A stretch of DNA of 64,000 nt from Sycon ciliatum (GCF_964019385.1 NC_088646.1:5285733-5349732), one strand, 5' to 3'. Numbered from the stretch's first letter, positions 1-18,964 are shown. Program-made: numbers and translations. The notes: generated from the letters alone by a model not told the origin.

Positions 1-2954
1 CTGAGGGCAGCTTTGAACTTATAGAGCGAGGCTTCCGATGTTAGACTGGGGGGTAAACAGTTCCATAGAATAGCAGTTCGGAACATGAAGAGAGACTTAG
101 ACAATGATTTAAATTTGGGAAGAATGATTTTATTTGGTCGTCGCTCACTATTCGTAATCTTGAAATGGAAATCAGCAAGGTAATCACGATGATGGAAAAC
201 ATATCTGTGAAAAGTAGTGAGACTGATGATTTGACGACGATAGGCTAGTGACTCCAGGGAGCATTTAGAATTTAAGACAGATTTGGAAGAAGTGTAATCA
301 AATGCAATTTTTTTCTTTTTCAGTAGAGCTCTAGCAAACCTTGCCTGTAATTGATCAAGAGTGGTCATGGGTTTCTTATTAGATCCAAACGACCACACCG
401 TACAGCTATATTCGATCACAGGTCTTACGAACCCTTTGAACAGTATGATCATTGCCGAAGGCGTAAGTTGCTGGGACATAATTGACAGTAGGTGCACTCG
501 ATATCTGAACTTCGAAGTTATTGAGGCGACATGTTTGCGGAAATCCAGGTTGTCGGTCAAGGTGATGCCAATATGTTGCAGTTCAGAAACCACCGTTAAT
601 GGCTCATTGTACATTTGGTATTGGATTCCTGCAGGTGGTGTATCATTGATAGCTCTATGGCACAGCACGGATGTCTTGCTTGCTGAGAATTCACCTCCAT
701 TGTTCCTGCCCCATGTTTGACATGCATCGAGATCAGACTGCATGTTCGCTCTACTGGCGAGGGTGTCTTCAGGTTTGTAAGCCAGTAGGAGGGTGACATC
801 ATCTGCAAATAGATATTGCGTGCAATGTTGCATAGCGTTGGGCAGGTCATTTATATAGAGTAGGAATAGGAGTGGTGAAAGGTGGGAACCTTGAGGCACT
901 CCGCAGTTGATGCTCCGCTTCTTCGATTTAGTGCTATGTACCTTCACTTCAATTTGTCGATCCCCTAAGAAGCTCTTCAGCCATTTTACTGACGAAGCTG
1001 TAGCAATCTTACCGAATTTCTTTAGAAGTATAGAGTGGTCGACCCGGTCGAAAGCTTTCCTGAAATCTAGAGATATCAGGTCAAAATTAGTGCCATTATC
1101 AATATTGACAGCCATTGATTGGGTTAGCAAGATAAGTTGGTCCGTTACAGACTTGTTGCGTACATATGCGAATTGACCTTTACAAATTACACCATGGGTC
1201 ATCAAGTATCGAAGTAGACGTTCCGAGAGAATCTTTTCCATTAGTTTCGCTATGCATGGGAGGAGGGATATAGGTCTGTAATTGGTAGGCTCTTTGGCGC
1301 AACCTCTATTCTTGTACACCGGTATTACAGTGGATGATTTCCAGGAGGACGGGAACACACCATCATCAAGGCTGTAGTTGAACAATACTGATAGTGATTG
1401 GGAAAGGATGTCTGCGAATTGCTTTAGTATACGGTTTGTCAGGTTGATGTCTGATGATGATTTATGTTGTTGCAGCCTCTTTGCTGCATCGAAGACTTCA
1501 ACAGGGCGTATGTTTCCGAATCCAAATTTGTTTCCATCGACGTCGGCTTCATTGATTGTTATACTAGTTGCTACAGTATTTGGCGGCGTTGACTGAGTGG
1601 TGCATTGGCGGGCAAAGAAGGTACACAGCGTTTCGGCCTTCGCTTGATCTGTTTTGTGAATTTCATTGCCGTTCTGCAGGTCTGGAATTGCCTTTTTATT
1701 TGTTTGGTCAATATTGCATATTGCTTTGGCACGTTTCCACCACGCATAGCCACCCTTTCTTTCCTTGCCAAGCATTGTGTATCCGAGCGTTGACAAGTAT
1801 GTGTCCTTGGCGGCTCTTAATGACCGGTGGTACAGGTTGCGCGAGAGTTTGTATGCAGCTCGTAAGGAATCGTTGAGTGGCTCCTTTCGGTGGAGCACAT
1901 AGAGGCGGTTAGTTCGCTGACGTTGCGTCTTAAGTTTTTTTGTGAACCATGGTTGGTTCGACTGGGTGTTTTTCCGGCGTGTGATGGTCGTTGCTGCCTG
2001 AATTGCCTGGTCCAGCAGTGCAGAGTAGGCCATGCATCTGAAACTGATGTGCACGTTGGTGCCCTGCATGCATTCGGTCAATGGTAGTGTGCTCAGTTTC
2101 TGCCTGAGGAGGTGCATGTCAACCTTTCTGGAGACTGCAGCTGCGTTGACAGTACTTCTAGAGTGGCGTTTCTCTGGTGGAGAATATGCGCAAAATAGAG
2201 GACAGTGGTCTGCAATGGGCATTGATGTGTAACATGAAGTGACAAGATGGGGCATATTAGTTAAAATCAGGTCTAGGGACGGATTAGACTCTTTAGTTGG
2301 CCTCGTTCCATGGTTCTTGGAGACCATAGTGAAGCCATAGTCGTCAAAGGCGGACTGCATGTGTCTACCTGCAGTGTTCGTAGGGTCTGCGTTGTTCCAC
2401 TCATTGTTCTTGGAGTTAAAGTCTCCCACGACAATTACTGGACGGTTGTCAACGAGGGGGTGAAGAGGACTGAATGAGTTGCAGAATGCAAGACTATCGT
2501 GTCTTGGAGGACGGTACATACAGGAAATGATTGTAGCTCCTGTTTCGACAGTTATCATCTCTGAATTGTTGCACTCTAGATCCCGGCGGCGCATAGCACA
2601 AAGGGCGGACGAAGAGAAGACTGCTACCCCACCACCACCCAAGTCGCTCCATGTAGTGCTGCACTGGGACCGGTCACGACGGAACAGGTCGTAACCCGGT
2701 ATCTTAATGATCTCGTCTGGGATACACGAATTTAGCCACGTTTCCGTTATACACAAAATGTCTACTTTATGGTGGTCAAGGAGGTCTGTAATATCAGCCA
2801 ATTTATGTTTCATACTACGACAGTTCAGGGTACATATCCGAATGCAAGAATTATTGTTATTGTTGTGGGGGGATGCGTTTACTGGTGTGGTATCAGGTGG
2901 AGGTTGTTCTCTTACAAACGTTGAGTGGGGTTGGGCACGATAGGTGCGAGGCAT
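1..2954 (-). CDS. LINE ORF2: APE endonuclease plus reverse transcriptase, open to window edge
   Basis: The minus strand reads without a stop from an upstream stop at 3156-3158 to base 1, about 1,050 codons; the first ATG in this frame is at 2954. In order it shows an APE-type endonuclease (GDFN near 2420, terminal ADHCPL near 2190), a basic linker, and a reverse transcriptase with YRPISLLP (about 1270), SLDFRKAFDRVDH (about 1050), GVPQGSHLSPLLFLLY (about 890) and the catalytic FADD (about 800). The C-terminal LINE-type WNCLPPS segment lies near base 40, so only the 3' end is missing from the window. This architecture is typical of the CR1/L2/Jockey group, which moves by target-primed reverse transcription. 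No inactivating change was seen in the part visible here. Confidence 0.9.
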   Translation of the reverse strand, partial: MPRTYRAQPHSTFVREQPPPDTTPVNASPHNNNNNSCIRICTLNCRSMKHKLADITDLLDHHKVDILCITETWLNSCIPDEIIKIPGYDLFRRDRSQCSTTWSDLGGGGVAVFSSSALCAMRRRDLECNNSEMITVETGATIISCMYRPPRHDSLAFCNSFSPLHPLVDNRPVIVVGDFNSKNNEWNNADPTNTAGRHMQSAFDDYGFTMVSKNHGTRPTKESNPSLDLILTNMPHLVTSCYTSMPIADHCPLFCAYSPPEKRHSRSTVNAAAVSRKVDMHLLRQKLSTLPLTECMQGTNVHISFRCMAYSALLDQAIQAATTITRRKNTQSNQPWFTKKLKTQRQRTNRLYVLHRKEPLNDSLRAAYKLSRNLYHRSLRAAKDTYLSTLGYTMLGKERKGGYAWWKRAKAICNIDQTNKKAIPDLQNGNEIHKTDQAKAETLCTFFARQCTTQSTPPNTVATSITINEADVDGNKFGFGNIRPVEVFDAAKRLQQHKSSSDINLTNRILKQFADILSQSLSVLFNYSLDDGVFPSSWKSSTVIPVYKNRGCAKEPTNYRPISLLPCIAKLMEKILSERLLRYLMTHGVICKGQFAYVRNKSVTDQLILLTQSMAVNIDNGTNFDLISLDFRKAFDRVDHSILLKKFGKIATASSVKWLKSFLGDRQIEVKVHSTKSKKRSINCGVPQGSHLSPLLFLLYINDLPNAMQHCTQYLFADDVTLLLAYKPEDTLASRANMQSDLDACQTWGRNNGGEFSASKTSVLCHRAINDTPPAGIQYQMYNEPLTVVSELQHIGITLTDNLDFRKHVASITSKFRYRVHLLSIMSQQLTPSAMIILFKGFVRPVIEYSCTVWSFGSNKKPMTTLDQLQARFARALLKKKKIAFDYTSSKSVLNSKCSLESLAYRRQIISLTTFHRYVFHHRDYLADFHFKITNSERRPNKIILPKFKSLSKSLFMFRTAILWNCLPPSLTSEASLYKFKAAL

Positions 2955-3165
2955 GAAAACTGGTGCATGGGGATTGAGTGGGAACACGGTCGTGGCTGCT
3001 GTTGAGCGGGGTTGGGTACGATAGGTGCAAGGTATGAAGACTGGTGCATGGGGGTTGAGTGGGAACAAGGTCGTGGCTGCTGTTGAGCAGGGTTGGGCAC
3101 GGTAGATGCGAGGTAAGAAGACTGGTGCATGGGGATTGAGTGGGAACACGGTCGATTAGTTGGTG
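2925..3165 (-). repeat. 81-bp tandem repeat at the LINE ORF1/ORF2 junction
   Basis: About three copies of an 81-bp unit lie between ORF1 and the endonuclease. The unit is 27 codons, so it keeps the reading frame. In the ORF2 frame it encodes repeats around NPHAPVF and STAATT; in the overlapping frame (2912-3262) it encodes a different proline-rich repeat. A minisatellite inside a LINE linker is a likely source of length variation between copies. Confidence 0.8.
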
Positions 3166-3425
3166 GCTGTGGGCCTATTTGCCTCGCTGAAGTCCCATGG
3201 CCGAACCTGAATGGGCGCTGGCCAAAACCCATCTGCCTCGATGGCTGCACATTGGTCTTCACGGACTGTAAGCCTTGCAGCTTTTGTGCCTACATGCTTG
3301 CGAGAAGGAAAGGTGCGGCAAGCTGTGGGTGTGATGCCATTCTGGACACAGTGGGACGTTATGGAGTCTGCGTCGCAACTGTCATCAATATTGCCAACAA
3401 AGTATACTTTTCCGTATGTCGTGAA
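3156..3425 (-). CDS. LINE ORF1 C-terminal fragment
   Basis: This frame runs from just after a TGA at 3426-3428 to a TAA at 3156-3158, directly upstream of and in the same frame as ORF2. The peptide contains NGITPTACRTFPS and ends with a GFWPAPIQVRPW segment. It resembles the C-terminal domain of ORF1 proteins in L2/CR1-type LINEs, where a Phe-Trp-Pro motif follows a small alpha/beta fold. ORF1 is therefore incomplete at its N-terminus. The element looks 5'-truncated, or ORF1 is broken, while ORF2 is open. Confidence 0.6.
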   Translation of the reverse strand, partial: FTTYGKVYFVGNIDDSCDADSITSHCVQNGITPTACRTFPSRKHVGTKAARLTVREDQCAAIEADGFWPAPIQVRPWDFSEANRPTATN

Positions 3426-3429
3426 TCAG

Positions 3430-4059
3430 AAAACGGTGGTACGTGGGTCACTGAGTATCACGTGGTACATCCACGTAAAGTACGCATGGATTACGTGGGA
3501 CTAAACCTCCCTACTGTCTCATGCTGATCCACAACAAGACCATTGTGACGAGTCTAGATGTACATATGGGCCAAAACAAAAATTAACCTTATTCTGGGCT
3601 GGCCGACCAGGTCATTATTTTTGCAAATTCTGAGACTTTTGTTTGGTCTACATTATGTGTACGATTGGTGCATGCGTGAACCTGCAGGCAGCTGGAAAAA
3701 CCACTTGTTTGCATCGTGCATGCACATTAACAGCGTACATACATCCAGTAGACATGAATGCTGTGACTAGCAGGAGTACAATGTACACACTGTGTATGAG
3801 TACCGCCGCATAGTCAGTCAACTGTGACATTGATCCAAACCATGTGGAAATTGTACATCGAGTACATACAACATGTATGTCTGCATTGCTTTTGTCCGTC
3901 AGTAACAATGTTATTGATTAAGAACCAGTGAATTGTCTTCCGACCACATCTGTTTTTTAAAGGGTTGCGGACCAGAAACAAACGTATTTTGGTTTTGGCG
4001 CAATAAGAAAATTGCAGAGCCTGTAGGCGAGTATTATAAGAATATCTGCTAGTTCGAGA
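3430..4059. other. Unassigned spacer between two LINEs
   Basis: No recognisable gene. Short AT-rich and GT-rich stretches are present, and no ORF resembles a known family. Part may be the remaining 5' region of either flanking LINE. Confidence 0.5.
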
Positions 4060-4091
4060 AGATTGAACTGTCTTCATGGCAACTGAAAAGT

Positions 4092-5822
4092 GTGTACTAC
4101 AAAGATAAGTTCAGTGCTGCTACAGGAAATCCTAGACTCCAATGGGCAGTGCTGAATCAACTAACTGGAAGGAGAAAATCCCACCCCACACCGAAAGCCT
4201 CCCTCTCATCTTTGTCAGATACCGTAGGCAATATCGTCCATGATGAACACCGCGCTGCTCTTACCACCCCAGACACTCCGGTGGACGACTGTTTAGACAA
4301 CTGCCTTCTCGAGTTCCAACCCGTTACAACAGCAGCAGTAACGAAGATTCTCGAACGATTGAATACCACGAAAGCATCTGGATCAGACGGCATACCAGCT
4401 TACATCTTGAAACACCATGCCGCCGAGCTGGCCAATTCCTTAACTTCCATCTTCAACCAGTCATTGTCTAGCGGAAAGGTACCGTCAGCTTACAAACTAG
4501 CGTCTGTGTGTCCTGTGTTTAAGAAAGGCGACCCCTACGACAGTTCCAACTATCGCCCAGTCTCGCTACTGCCCATTATCTCCAAAGTCTTGGAATCGCT
4601 AGTGCTCCAGCAGCTTCACGACCATCTGGACATCACACCCGGAGCAATTCCAAATGAACAGTTTGCATACAGGCGGAACCACAGTACTGAGGACCTTTTA
4701 ACACTTGCCATCAATAACTGGCAGAGAAGCATGGATACCGGAGAATATACGGCCGTACTGCTGCTCGATATGAGCAAAGCCTTTGACCGCGTCCACCACC
4801 AAACGCTAATAGATGACCTTCACAATCTGAAGATCCGTGAAAATGCTCTTGAGTGGTTCAAGTCGTATCTGTCTCACCGACAGCAACGCGTAGAAGTGAA
4901 CGGTACCACAAGTGACTGTAGAACCTGCACTAGGGGTGTTCTCCAGGGTTCCGTCCTAGGCGCTACCCTCTTCAGCATCTACACTCGACTTGTCCCCACT
5001 CTGCCATTGCGTTCACAATGCCTTCTTTATGCAGACGACACCACCCTGTATGCCTCTGGAAAGTGTCCACGAACTCTCATGTCTTACTTAGAAAATGATT
5101 TTTCAGTGGTGAAGCAGCACCTCACAGATCGCGGCCTGCTTCTGAACTCCAGCAAGGGCCAAGTACTACTGATCCACAGCAGACGCTCACATCCTCCACC
5201 TAACCTGAGCATTGTCTGTGGTTCGACCGTTAACTCCCTCAGGGAAGACATCGGAAAGAAACTAGGTGCTTTTCGACGTGGAAGGAGGAACCTTGCTGTC
5301 CAGGCCAGAAGGCAGTTCTACTTGTCAGTAGTCCAGAGCAAGCTCGAGTACGCCAGCACTGCCTACGTCCACTGCCTCACTGACAAAGTGAGAGATCAGC
5401 TGCTACGCATAAGTAAGAGAGCACTTAGATGCATATTTGAGCATGACACATTCACGCGGACATCATACTTGCTTGAGCGATACCACATACTTAGCTTAGA
5501 CAAAAGATATCATACTAAGTCCATATTCTTCGTGTTCCGTTGCATCCACAATATCTGCAGTTCACTCCTCTCTGACATGTTCTCCCTTTGCCGTGACTGC
5601 GCTCACAAAGATAGAGTAACCAGCGGCCAAGCCAATTATTCCCTTTCCTTACCCATTGTGCAAGCTCAATCTGGATACAGATCTATTTCATTTCTTGGTG
5701 CTGACCGCTTTAACCCTTTACCGTTTGTACGTACAAATTTCGACCGCTCGCGGTCGATGACTTCTATGCGCACAGCGCTGGACTGGTTCACCGCAGAGAG
5801 CTGGGATTTTCCCTACTGGTAG
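4092..5822 (+). CDS. LINE reverse transcriptase, C-terminus replaced by transposon read-through
   Basis: A 576-codon frame. It shows SGSDGIPAYILKHH, SNYRPVSLLPIISKVLE, LLLDMSKAFDRVHH and the catalytic LLYADDTTLY, all standard reverse transcriptase motifs of CR1/Jockey-like LINEs. The usual GVPQGS-type motif reads GVLQGSVLGATLF, with the Pro changed to Leu. The thumb region appears internally deleted near residues 380-395 compared with relatives. Residues after about 540 come from the inserted piggyBac-like element, not the LINE. No endonuclease lies upstream. This copy is very probably inactive. Confidence 0.85.
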   Translation: MYYKDKFSAATGNPRLQWAVLNQLTGRRKSHPTPKASLSSLSDTVGNIVHDEHRAALTTPDTPVDDCLDNCLLEFQPVTTAAVTKILERLNTTKASGSDGIPAYILKHHAAELANSLTSIFNQSLSSGKVPSAYKLASVCPVFKKGDPYDSSNYRPVSLLPIISKVLESLVLQQLHDHLDITPGAIPNEQFAYRRNHSTEDLLTLAINNWQRSMDTGEYTAVLLLDMSKAFDRVHHQTLIDDLHNLKIRENALEWFKSYLSHRQQRVEVNGTTSDCRTCTRGVLQGSVLGATLFSIYTRLVPTLPLRSQCLLYADDTTLYASGKCPRTLMSYLENDFSVVKQHLTDRGLLLNSSKGQVLLIHSRRSHPPPNLSIVCGSTVNSLREDIGKKLGAFRRGRRNLAVQARRQFYLSVVQSKLEYASTAYVHCLTDKVRDQLLRISKRALRCIFEHDTFTRTSYLLERYHILSLDKRYHTKSIFFVFRCIHNICSSLLSDMFSLCRDCAHKDRVTSGQANYSLSLPIVQAQSGYRSISFLGADRFNPLPFVRTNFDRSRSMTSMRTALDWFTAESWDFPYW

Positions 5823-6701
5823 CCAAGATGTACGCGCAGAGGGTGCCGACAATTTTTTTGTGTGATGCAATATAAAAAATCGCGAAAATCGCGACTTGAA
5901 AAATGCGCTTGGGGAAAAGTGCGTACCCTCCGACTTTTGGTACTGCCTGCAGATTATTTCGACTTTGCTTGAGCTGGCCTCACGACTGTCTGCCCTGCTG
6001 TGCAAGCCATGGACGCGGAGCAAGCTCTTTCGCTTCTGGAGACCCTTCCTGACGACTCTGTCGCTGCCTCATCCAGCGAAGATGAGTTTGTGGAGCCAGA
6101 CAATCCTGTTGAAAATATTTATTCTGACAACGACCGCGACGATGACATGGCGAGTGAAAGCAGCGCCAGTAAGAGTGCCATGGATGTCACAGACGACGAC
6201 AGTGTCGCTGAGATGAGTGCCACTAATGGTGGAAGGGGACGTGGCAGAGAGAGAGGATTCGGCCTTGGAATAGGCCGTCGTCACGGTAGAGGTCGTGGTG
6301 TACAGGTACTATGTATAGCCAGCGGTGCAATCTGCACTAGTCGATATTTGCAATACTTGGGACAATGCTGACACCGCTGTGACTGGTAACACTCCTGCAT
6401 TCCACCCAGAGAACGAACCGGGTATCCACTTACCTGAGAGAGCCACTCCAGTGCAAGGATCTGATTTATTGCATATTGCAACAGTTTGCCCGATCGGCAA
6501 TACATCCAAATAATTATTAGTGCTAAAATAGTGAAATCTGTGTTCGTTTTCTGGACTTGAAAGTTGTTGCATCGCATTCCTGAGGGTTTTTACTTTCAGA
6601 ATCACCCCATTTTGTACATAATAAAAGTGAAAAATAAAAAAGTTACGGCATGAACAGTGACGGTCGGTTTTTGCTGTACAAATACCTAAAACGGTAAAGG
6701 G
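5714..6701 (+). mobile_element. piggyBac-like DNA transposon, internally deleted
   Basis: A 988-bp element flanked by TTAA at 5710-5713 and 6702-6705, the target duplication specific to piggyBac. Its ends are 13-bp perfect inverted repeats beginning CCCTTTACCGTTT. It carries the acidic N-terminal part of a transposase-like frame, but the catalytic DDD domain is absent. It is thus a non-autonomous derivative. It sits in the LINE reverse transcriptase C-terminus and restores it on excision. Confidence 0.92.
6009..6371 (+). pseudogene. piggyBac transposase N-terminal remnant
   Basis: An ATG-initiated frame begins MDAEQALSLLETLPDDS, followed by an Asp/Glu/Ser-rich stretch (EDEFVEPDNP, DNDRDDD) and a Gly-Arg-rich tail. 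Acidic N-termini of this type are usual in piggyBac transposases. A later segment at about 6390-6470 (PAFHPENEPGIHLPE) looks like the next conserved part, so most of the gene, including the catalytic core, has been deleted. Confidence 0.7.
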
Positions 6702-6853
6702 TTAATGCGCTTCCCGAATCCCTTCGCACAAATCATATCCCCAATTCATTTCGCCAGGAACTTAACAATTTCATTCATCTTGGGCACCCTGTAAGAAGAC
6801 CTTAGGGTCTGTTGGGAATGTCCAAGTAAAATAATAAAATACAATACAAAAAA

Positions 6854-7513
6854 ATGGCTCCCCAATATTATGTTCCCCTATGGTTCCTGAACATACACAA
6901 AACCTAAATACAACGATAGGGTACACATCTTGCTCTCAAACAATTGTTCTCTAATGCAGCACACAAGTCTTCGGAGAGAGGGGCTTCAGAACAAAGGCGG
7001 TGCTTGTGTGTGTGTGTGGGGGGGGGGGGGCTGAGTGCCGCGGTGTGTCCGGTTAAGTCCTGATTCAAGGACAGAGAGCAATGCATCTTGCAAGTGCTGC
7101 CTGTAAACAGTTAACATGCCGTTATCTACAGTACAGGTATTTCCACCTTTTTTACACCAAGCTTTTTAATGTGTGACTTATAAGCAAGGACGCTAGGGTT
7201 TATCGGGTGTTAGCGGCCGTCGTGAGTTCCCTTCGGGAACGGACACGACAATTTACTTTTTTTATTTTTTTTTATAAGGCCACGCCGTTTTTTTCTATGT
7301 TTCGCGTCACCTTGTTCGATGAAATCAATGAGGGAGGGCGAAAAAAATAAAAAGCCATCCAAAAAAAAACATTGTACGTGCATTGCATGTATTTGTGTAC
7401 AGTGTAGACCTGGCACTGTTCATGTACATGTACATTGAACATTATTTTAAATTCACCCATGCATGAATACATGAGTGTATCCCCTCTGCCATGCTTGTGG
7501 TCCACAAAGTTAC
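6854..7513. other. Spacer downstream of the homeobox gene
   Basis: Contains a short GT run followed by a G tract at about 7006-7030 and T/A-rich stretches. A minus-strand acceptor at 7060-7061 would give a seven-base terminal exon (7053-7059) that closes the homeobox frame with TAA, but this is speculative. Otherwise nothing is recognised. Confidence 0.4.
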
Positions 7514-15560
<8,047 letters not shown>

Positions 15561-17880
15561 CTCAACCTGCGTGGCAGCCAGGTGCTTTCAGGACGCGAAA
15601 ACTAACTAACTTCGATCTGTCTCCGGATAGGAGTTGCTTCGGTTTCACTCCTATCTGCTAATCTGCTAATCACAGTCAGATAACTGATTACCATTAGTAG
15701 ATCTACAGTCGTACTGAAGAGTGAAGCATCCTACATTCCGAATTCAGCTATCGATCGCCAATGCCTACGCGTAGATCTACGCCGAATCATCGTGTTTCAT
15801 ATCATGGCGTAGATCATGGTTATCTGGTTATCATGGTTATCGGCCGACTGAATATTTCTCGTACTCGTAGCTTTGAACTCCTTCTCGATCGAGCCAGCAC
15901 ATGACCGGAGGCAGAGGCGCGGATCTTCCGACGCTTAGTCGCTTTCCCCGGTCCCTTGCCTTGGTCTTGACACTTGGCGGCCTTGCCTGGCCTGGTCTGG
16001 GCCTGGCTTTGGCTCGGACGTAACCAGGTAACGTAACCAGGTTACAACCTGGACTGGACCGAAGGTCAGTTTTCACGGGGTAGCCAGGACTACATCCAAT
16101 CACTCAGTAGATCTACAAAACCGGTTTCAGTAGAAGCGTCCGCTATCCGGCGGTACACGCGCGGTAGCTAGCCTAGAGATGCACCAGTCCAGGGCCGGCA
16201 CTGCGGCAGGGGCAGACACTGCCGCATAATGATTCATAGTGAGACAGGGTGCATTTGTACTGAGTTTGAGTGCTATAGTATACTGCTACTGATGTTGCTA
16301 GTCTAGTGACTACTGCAAGTGGACTTTTGTAGTCTTTCATACCCATGCCGCGCCATGGCATGGATGCCATGGCCACGGTACGGCCGTGGTACGGACTGGT
16401 CACGATGATGTAATGGAGGCAATGGTCAGCCTCAACTCAACTGAGACTGAGTATCAGTTCAACATCATGTCTCCGATGAGAGATGTCTTCGCATTCTCAC
16501 GTGAAAGACATTGTGTAAGTGCGCAGTAGCAGTACATGGTCTAGCGACTTCCAACAGACTCAGTGCATGCATTCCAACAAGGACAGTAGCAGTCCGCAAT
16601 TAAATATTTTCACTACCGGTAGGTCCAGCTCCTGCTACACTACAGTAGATCCTAACCTCAGCGATACTAGTACTACTACTAGTACATAAACCATGTAAAC
16701 ATAGTACTGTAGTAGTAGATCTGTTATTCACCTGCTGGAGCTGTACTTCTTGCGCTTCGCTGGCATAACCAGATAACAACTAACTAAAGTAAGCCCTTCG
16801 CCTCCGGATCGGTGTTTGTGTAGCGTACGATGAATGCATCGCCATATTGGCCATGGTGGGCTCATGCACGTATGACAGCATTGTATTTATTTGTGCTGGC
16901 CGCAAAATATCGATGACAAGCGCATGGCGCCTGTGTTGTGGTAGTAAACCGGAACGGAAAAAGGGTCGCGTGTACGTGTGCGTGCCCGTTTTGATGATCG
17001 CGGTACCGGCGCTAGCCTACATAAAAAAATTATAAATGTACTTGACAAGGCCAGGGCTAGGGAGCTATCGATCACGACGTCCATTTCGATGGCAAACAAA
17101 ATTCTGAAAAATTCAGTTTATGACAAGCCTGTCACAGAAGATGCATGTGCTCCATGCAGAAACATGTAGATCTACAGTGACATGTGCATTACATGTCACT
17201 GTGGGATTCATAAAACAGTAACTGCTCATGGCAATCCAGTCCATCATCACAAAGTCATGGTACGAAGAGTACTGTTGATGGTAGATCTACTACTACTAGT
17301 ACTAGTACTTGTAACCGTGCACGTTGTTTGGTAATTAGGCTACAGTGGAGTTTCAAAGTTCTTAAAAAATACAATCAATTAATCATAAAAAAATGTCACA
17401 TCGAAAAATGTGGGCACAAGCTACTAGTATGCGATCGATCGAGTCCACCAACTAAACCAGACTGGGAACAGTCAGACGTGCACAATCTAGCACGAAAACT
17501 GGCAAGGAGTGCTGAGACATTACACGGCATGAAAGTCAGCTTGAGCACTAGTCTACTATACTATAGCGCTAACCAACGGCCTTCCAACTATTGACTATTG
17601 TTACTTGGAAGGTTCATGGATATTAGTGCGAATTCCAAAGAGGGGGAGGTAAGCGCCATCGAGCCAAGCACAAGCTACATTCCAAGGCTTCATGAAATGC
17701 TGGCCTGGTATGATAACGGGACGGAAAGACCAGACAGAACGGTCAAACCACAATTCGACAACGCAAAGCAAGCAAGCACCATATTGAGCCGCAGTCGCAC
17801 ATCTCTGACTGCAAAAATCCTCACGACGCAGCTCACCAGATCAAGCCAAGGTGTGGGTTCTCTTCACTCAGTAGAGTAGA
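15561..17880. promoter_or_regulatory. Upstream region of the homeobox gene with GTAGATCTAC palindromes
   Basis: No convincing gene. The 10-bp palindrome GTAGATCTAC occurs near 15692, 15772, 16108, 17167 and 17281, and once in the adjacent intron near 14157. Runs of TACTAGTACTAGT-like sequence occur near 16670 and 17290. The position 5' of the first exon suggests a promoter or enhancer region. No TATA box or start site was identified. Confidence 0.4.
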
Positions 17881-17883
17881 GTC

Positions 17884-18012
17884 GAGCGAGCTGCAACTCC
17901 CGGTGCCGAAAGGCGGGCTAATGCCCCTACATGGCTACTTCCCCTTGTCTATTACTAAACCCCCAAGACGAAAACTTAATGATAAGTAGTAGCCGACTGG
18001 CCGAAATTAATA
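17884..18012 (+). repeat. Dispersed repeat, copy 1
   Basis: Begins GAGCGAGCTGCAACTCCCGG and ends near CCGACTGGCCGAAATTAA. It is closely matched at 20107-20226 in the same orientation. The family is not recognised; a SINE or MITE is possible. Confidence 0.85.
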
Positions 18013-18226
18013 TAATTTAAAATTATTTATATAGCTGTTGGGTAATAGCTTGTGCTCGGCTCGATGGCGCCTACCAGGTGTTATAATTATTACTTTCTTA
18101 TCTATTTTCTACTTTTCCGCACCTTCACTTACGGGGTTTTATATTCCCGGGGACCCCTGTGGGTCCATTGTTATCAGGCTAACGTGTATGCCTGTTTTGA
18201 TTCCCACTATAAACACCATCACACGA

Positions 18227-18229
18227 TAC

Positions 18230-18321
<92 letters not shown>
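18227..18321. repeat. (CAA)n microsatellite
   Basis: About 95 bp of pure CAA repeats; open frames of poly-Thr or poly-Asn here are artefacts. Confidence 0.98.
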
Positions 18322-18322
<1 letters not shown>

Positions 18323-18733
18323 GATTCCCTTTCCTACACGAGAATATTTCAGGGTTCGCGTACAGAGTTACTTTATAATAGCCTTTATGTAGTCAGACTG
18401 ATTTGTCCGCATCGATCCAGAGCCTACAGGAGTTGGAGCGTCTGGCCATGATGCCACCCCAAAATACCGTTATCACATGTGCCCGGATATCAACGCGCAG
18501 AGGAAGCCAATTGGATACAATGTACTTCGAAGTAGTTTCTGCATTCTTCTTTCCTGACAACTAACTAGTGATGCATAACTGGCATTGTATATTGCTGATA
18601 GACATCGGTGGCTACATGTAATGCTAGTGTATTTTGCTAATAATGCTTTTGGCACTGTTCGTTTTTTCTGCAAATAATGGCGGTTTGAATGCACTACAAG
18701 TATTATAATTCTTGTTTGGTTGGCAGCATGTTC

Positions 18734-18964
18734 CAAGGCGGAGGACGCACTGTGTTCGAAAGCAGTGCTCCTTACTACAACTTGTGACCTCCACGTTTAG
18801 CACTGACAGTATAAAACACAACAAGAAGACGCTACAACTCCCTAGTATAATGAGGGTCACAACCAGGGGGTTCAAATGGTCGCAAGACCGGTGCTCTGCA
18901 AACGTGCAGGTAACTGGTTGTAGTAAGGAGCACTGTTTTCGAACACAGTGCGTCCTCCGCCTTG
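18734..18964. mobile_element. MITE with 47-bp inverted repeats
   Basis: 231 bp. The ends start CAAGGCGGAGGACGCACTGT and are reverse complements apart from a few changes. The interior contains GTCGCAAGACCGGTGCTCTG. A related, incomplete copy lies at about 25435-25612, sharing the ATGGTCGCAA core and the right terminal repeat. Confidence 0.85.

Larger units (their letters stand above)
4060..6853 (+). mobile_element. 5'-truncated LINE interrupted by a piggyBac-like insertion
   Basis: A second non-LTR retrotransposon in the opposite orientation to the first. It lacks the endonuclease and starts just before the reverse transcriptase. The reverse transcriptase frame is 4092-5710; its C-terminal tail resumes after the insertion at 6702 (NALPESLRTNHIPNSFR) and ends near 6800. 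The 3' end has an A-rich tail (about 6828-6853). Removing the piggyBac-like element and one TTAA restores a continuous tail of the usual LINE form, so that insertion came after the LINE. Confidence 0.85.

Noticed and set aside
17598-17879. 93-codon plus-strand frame as a gene
   Set aside because: No similarity recognised, no splice or start support, and it lies in repeat-rich spacer.
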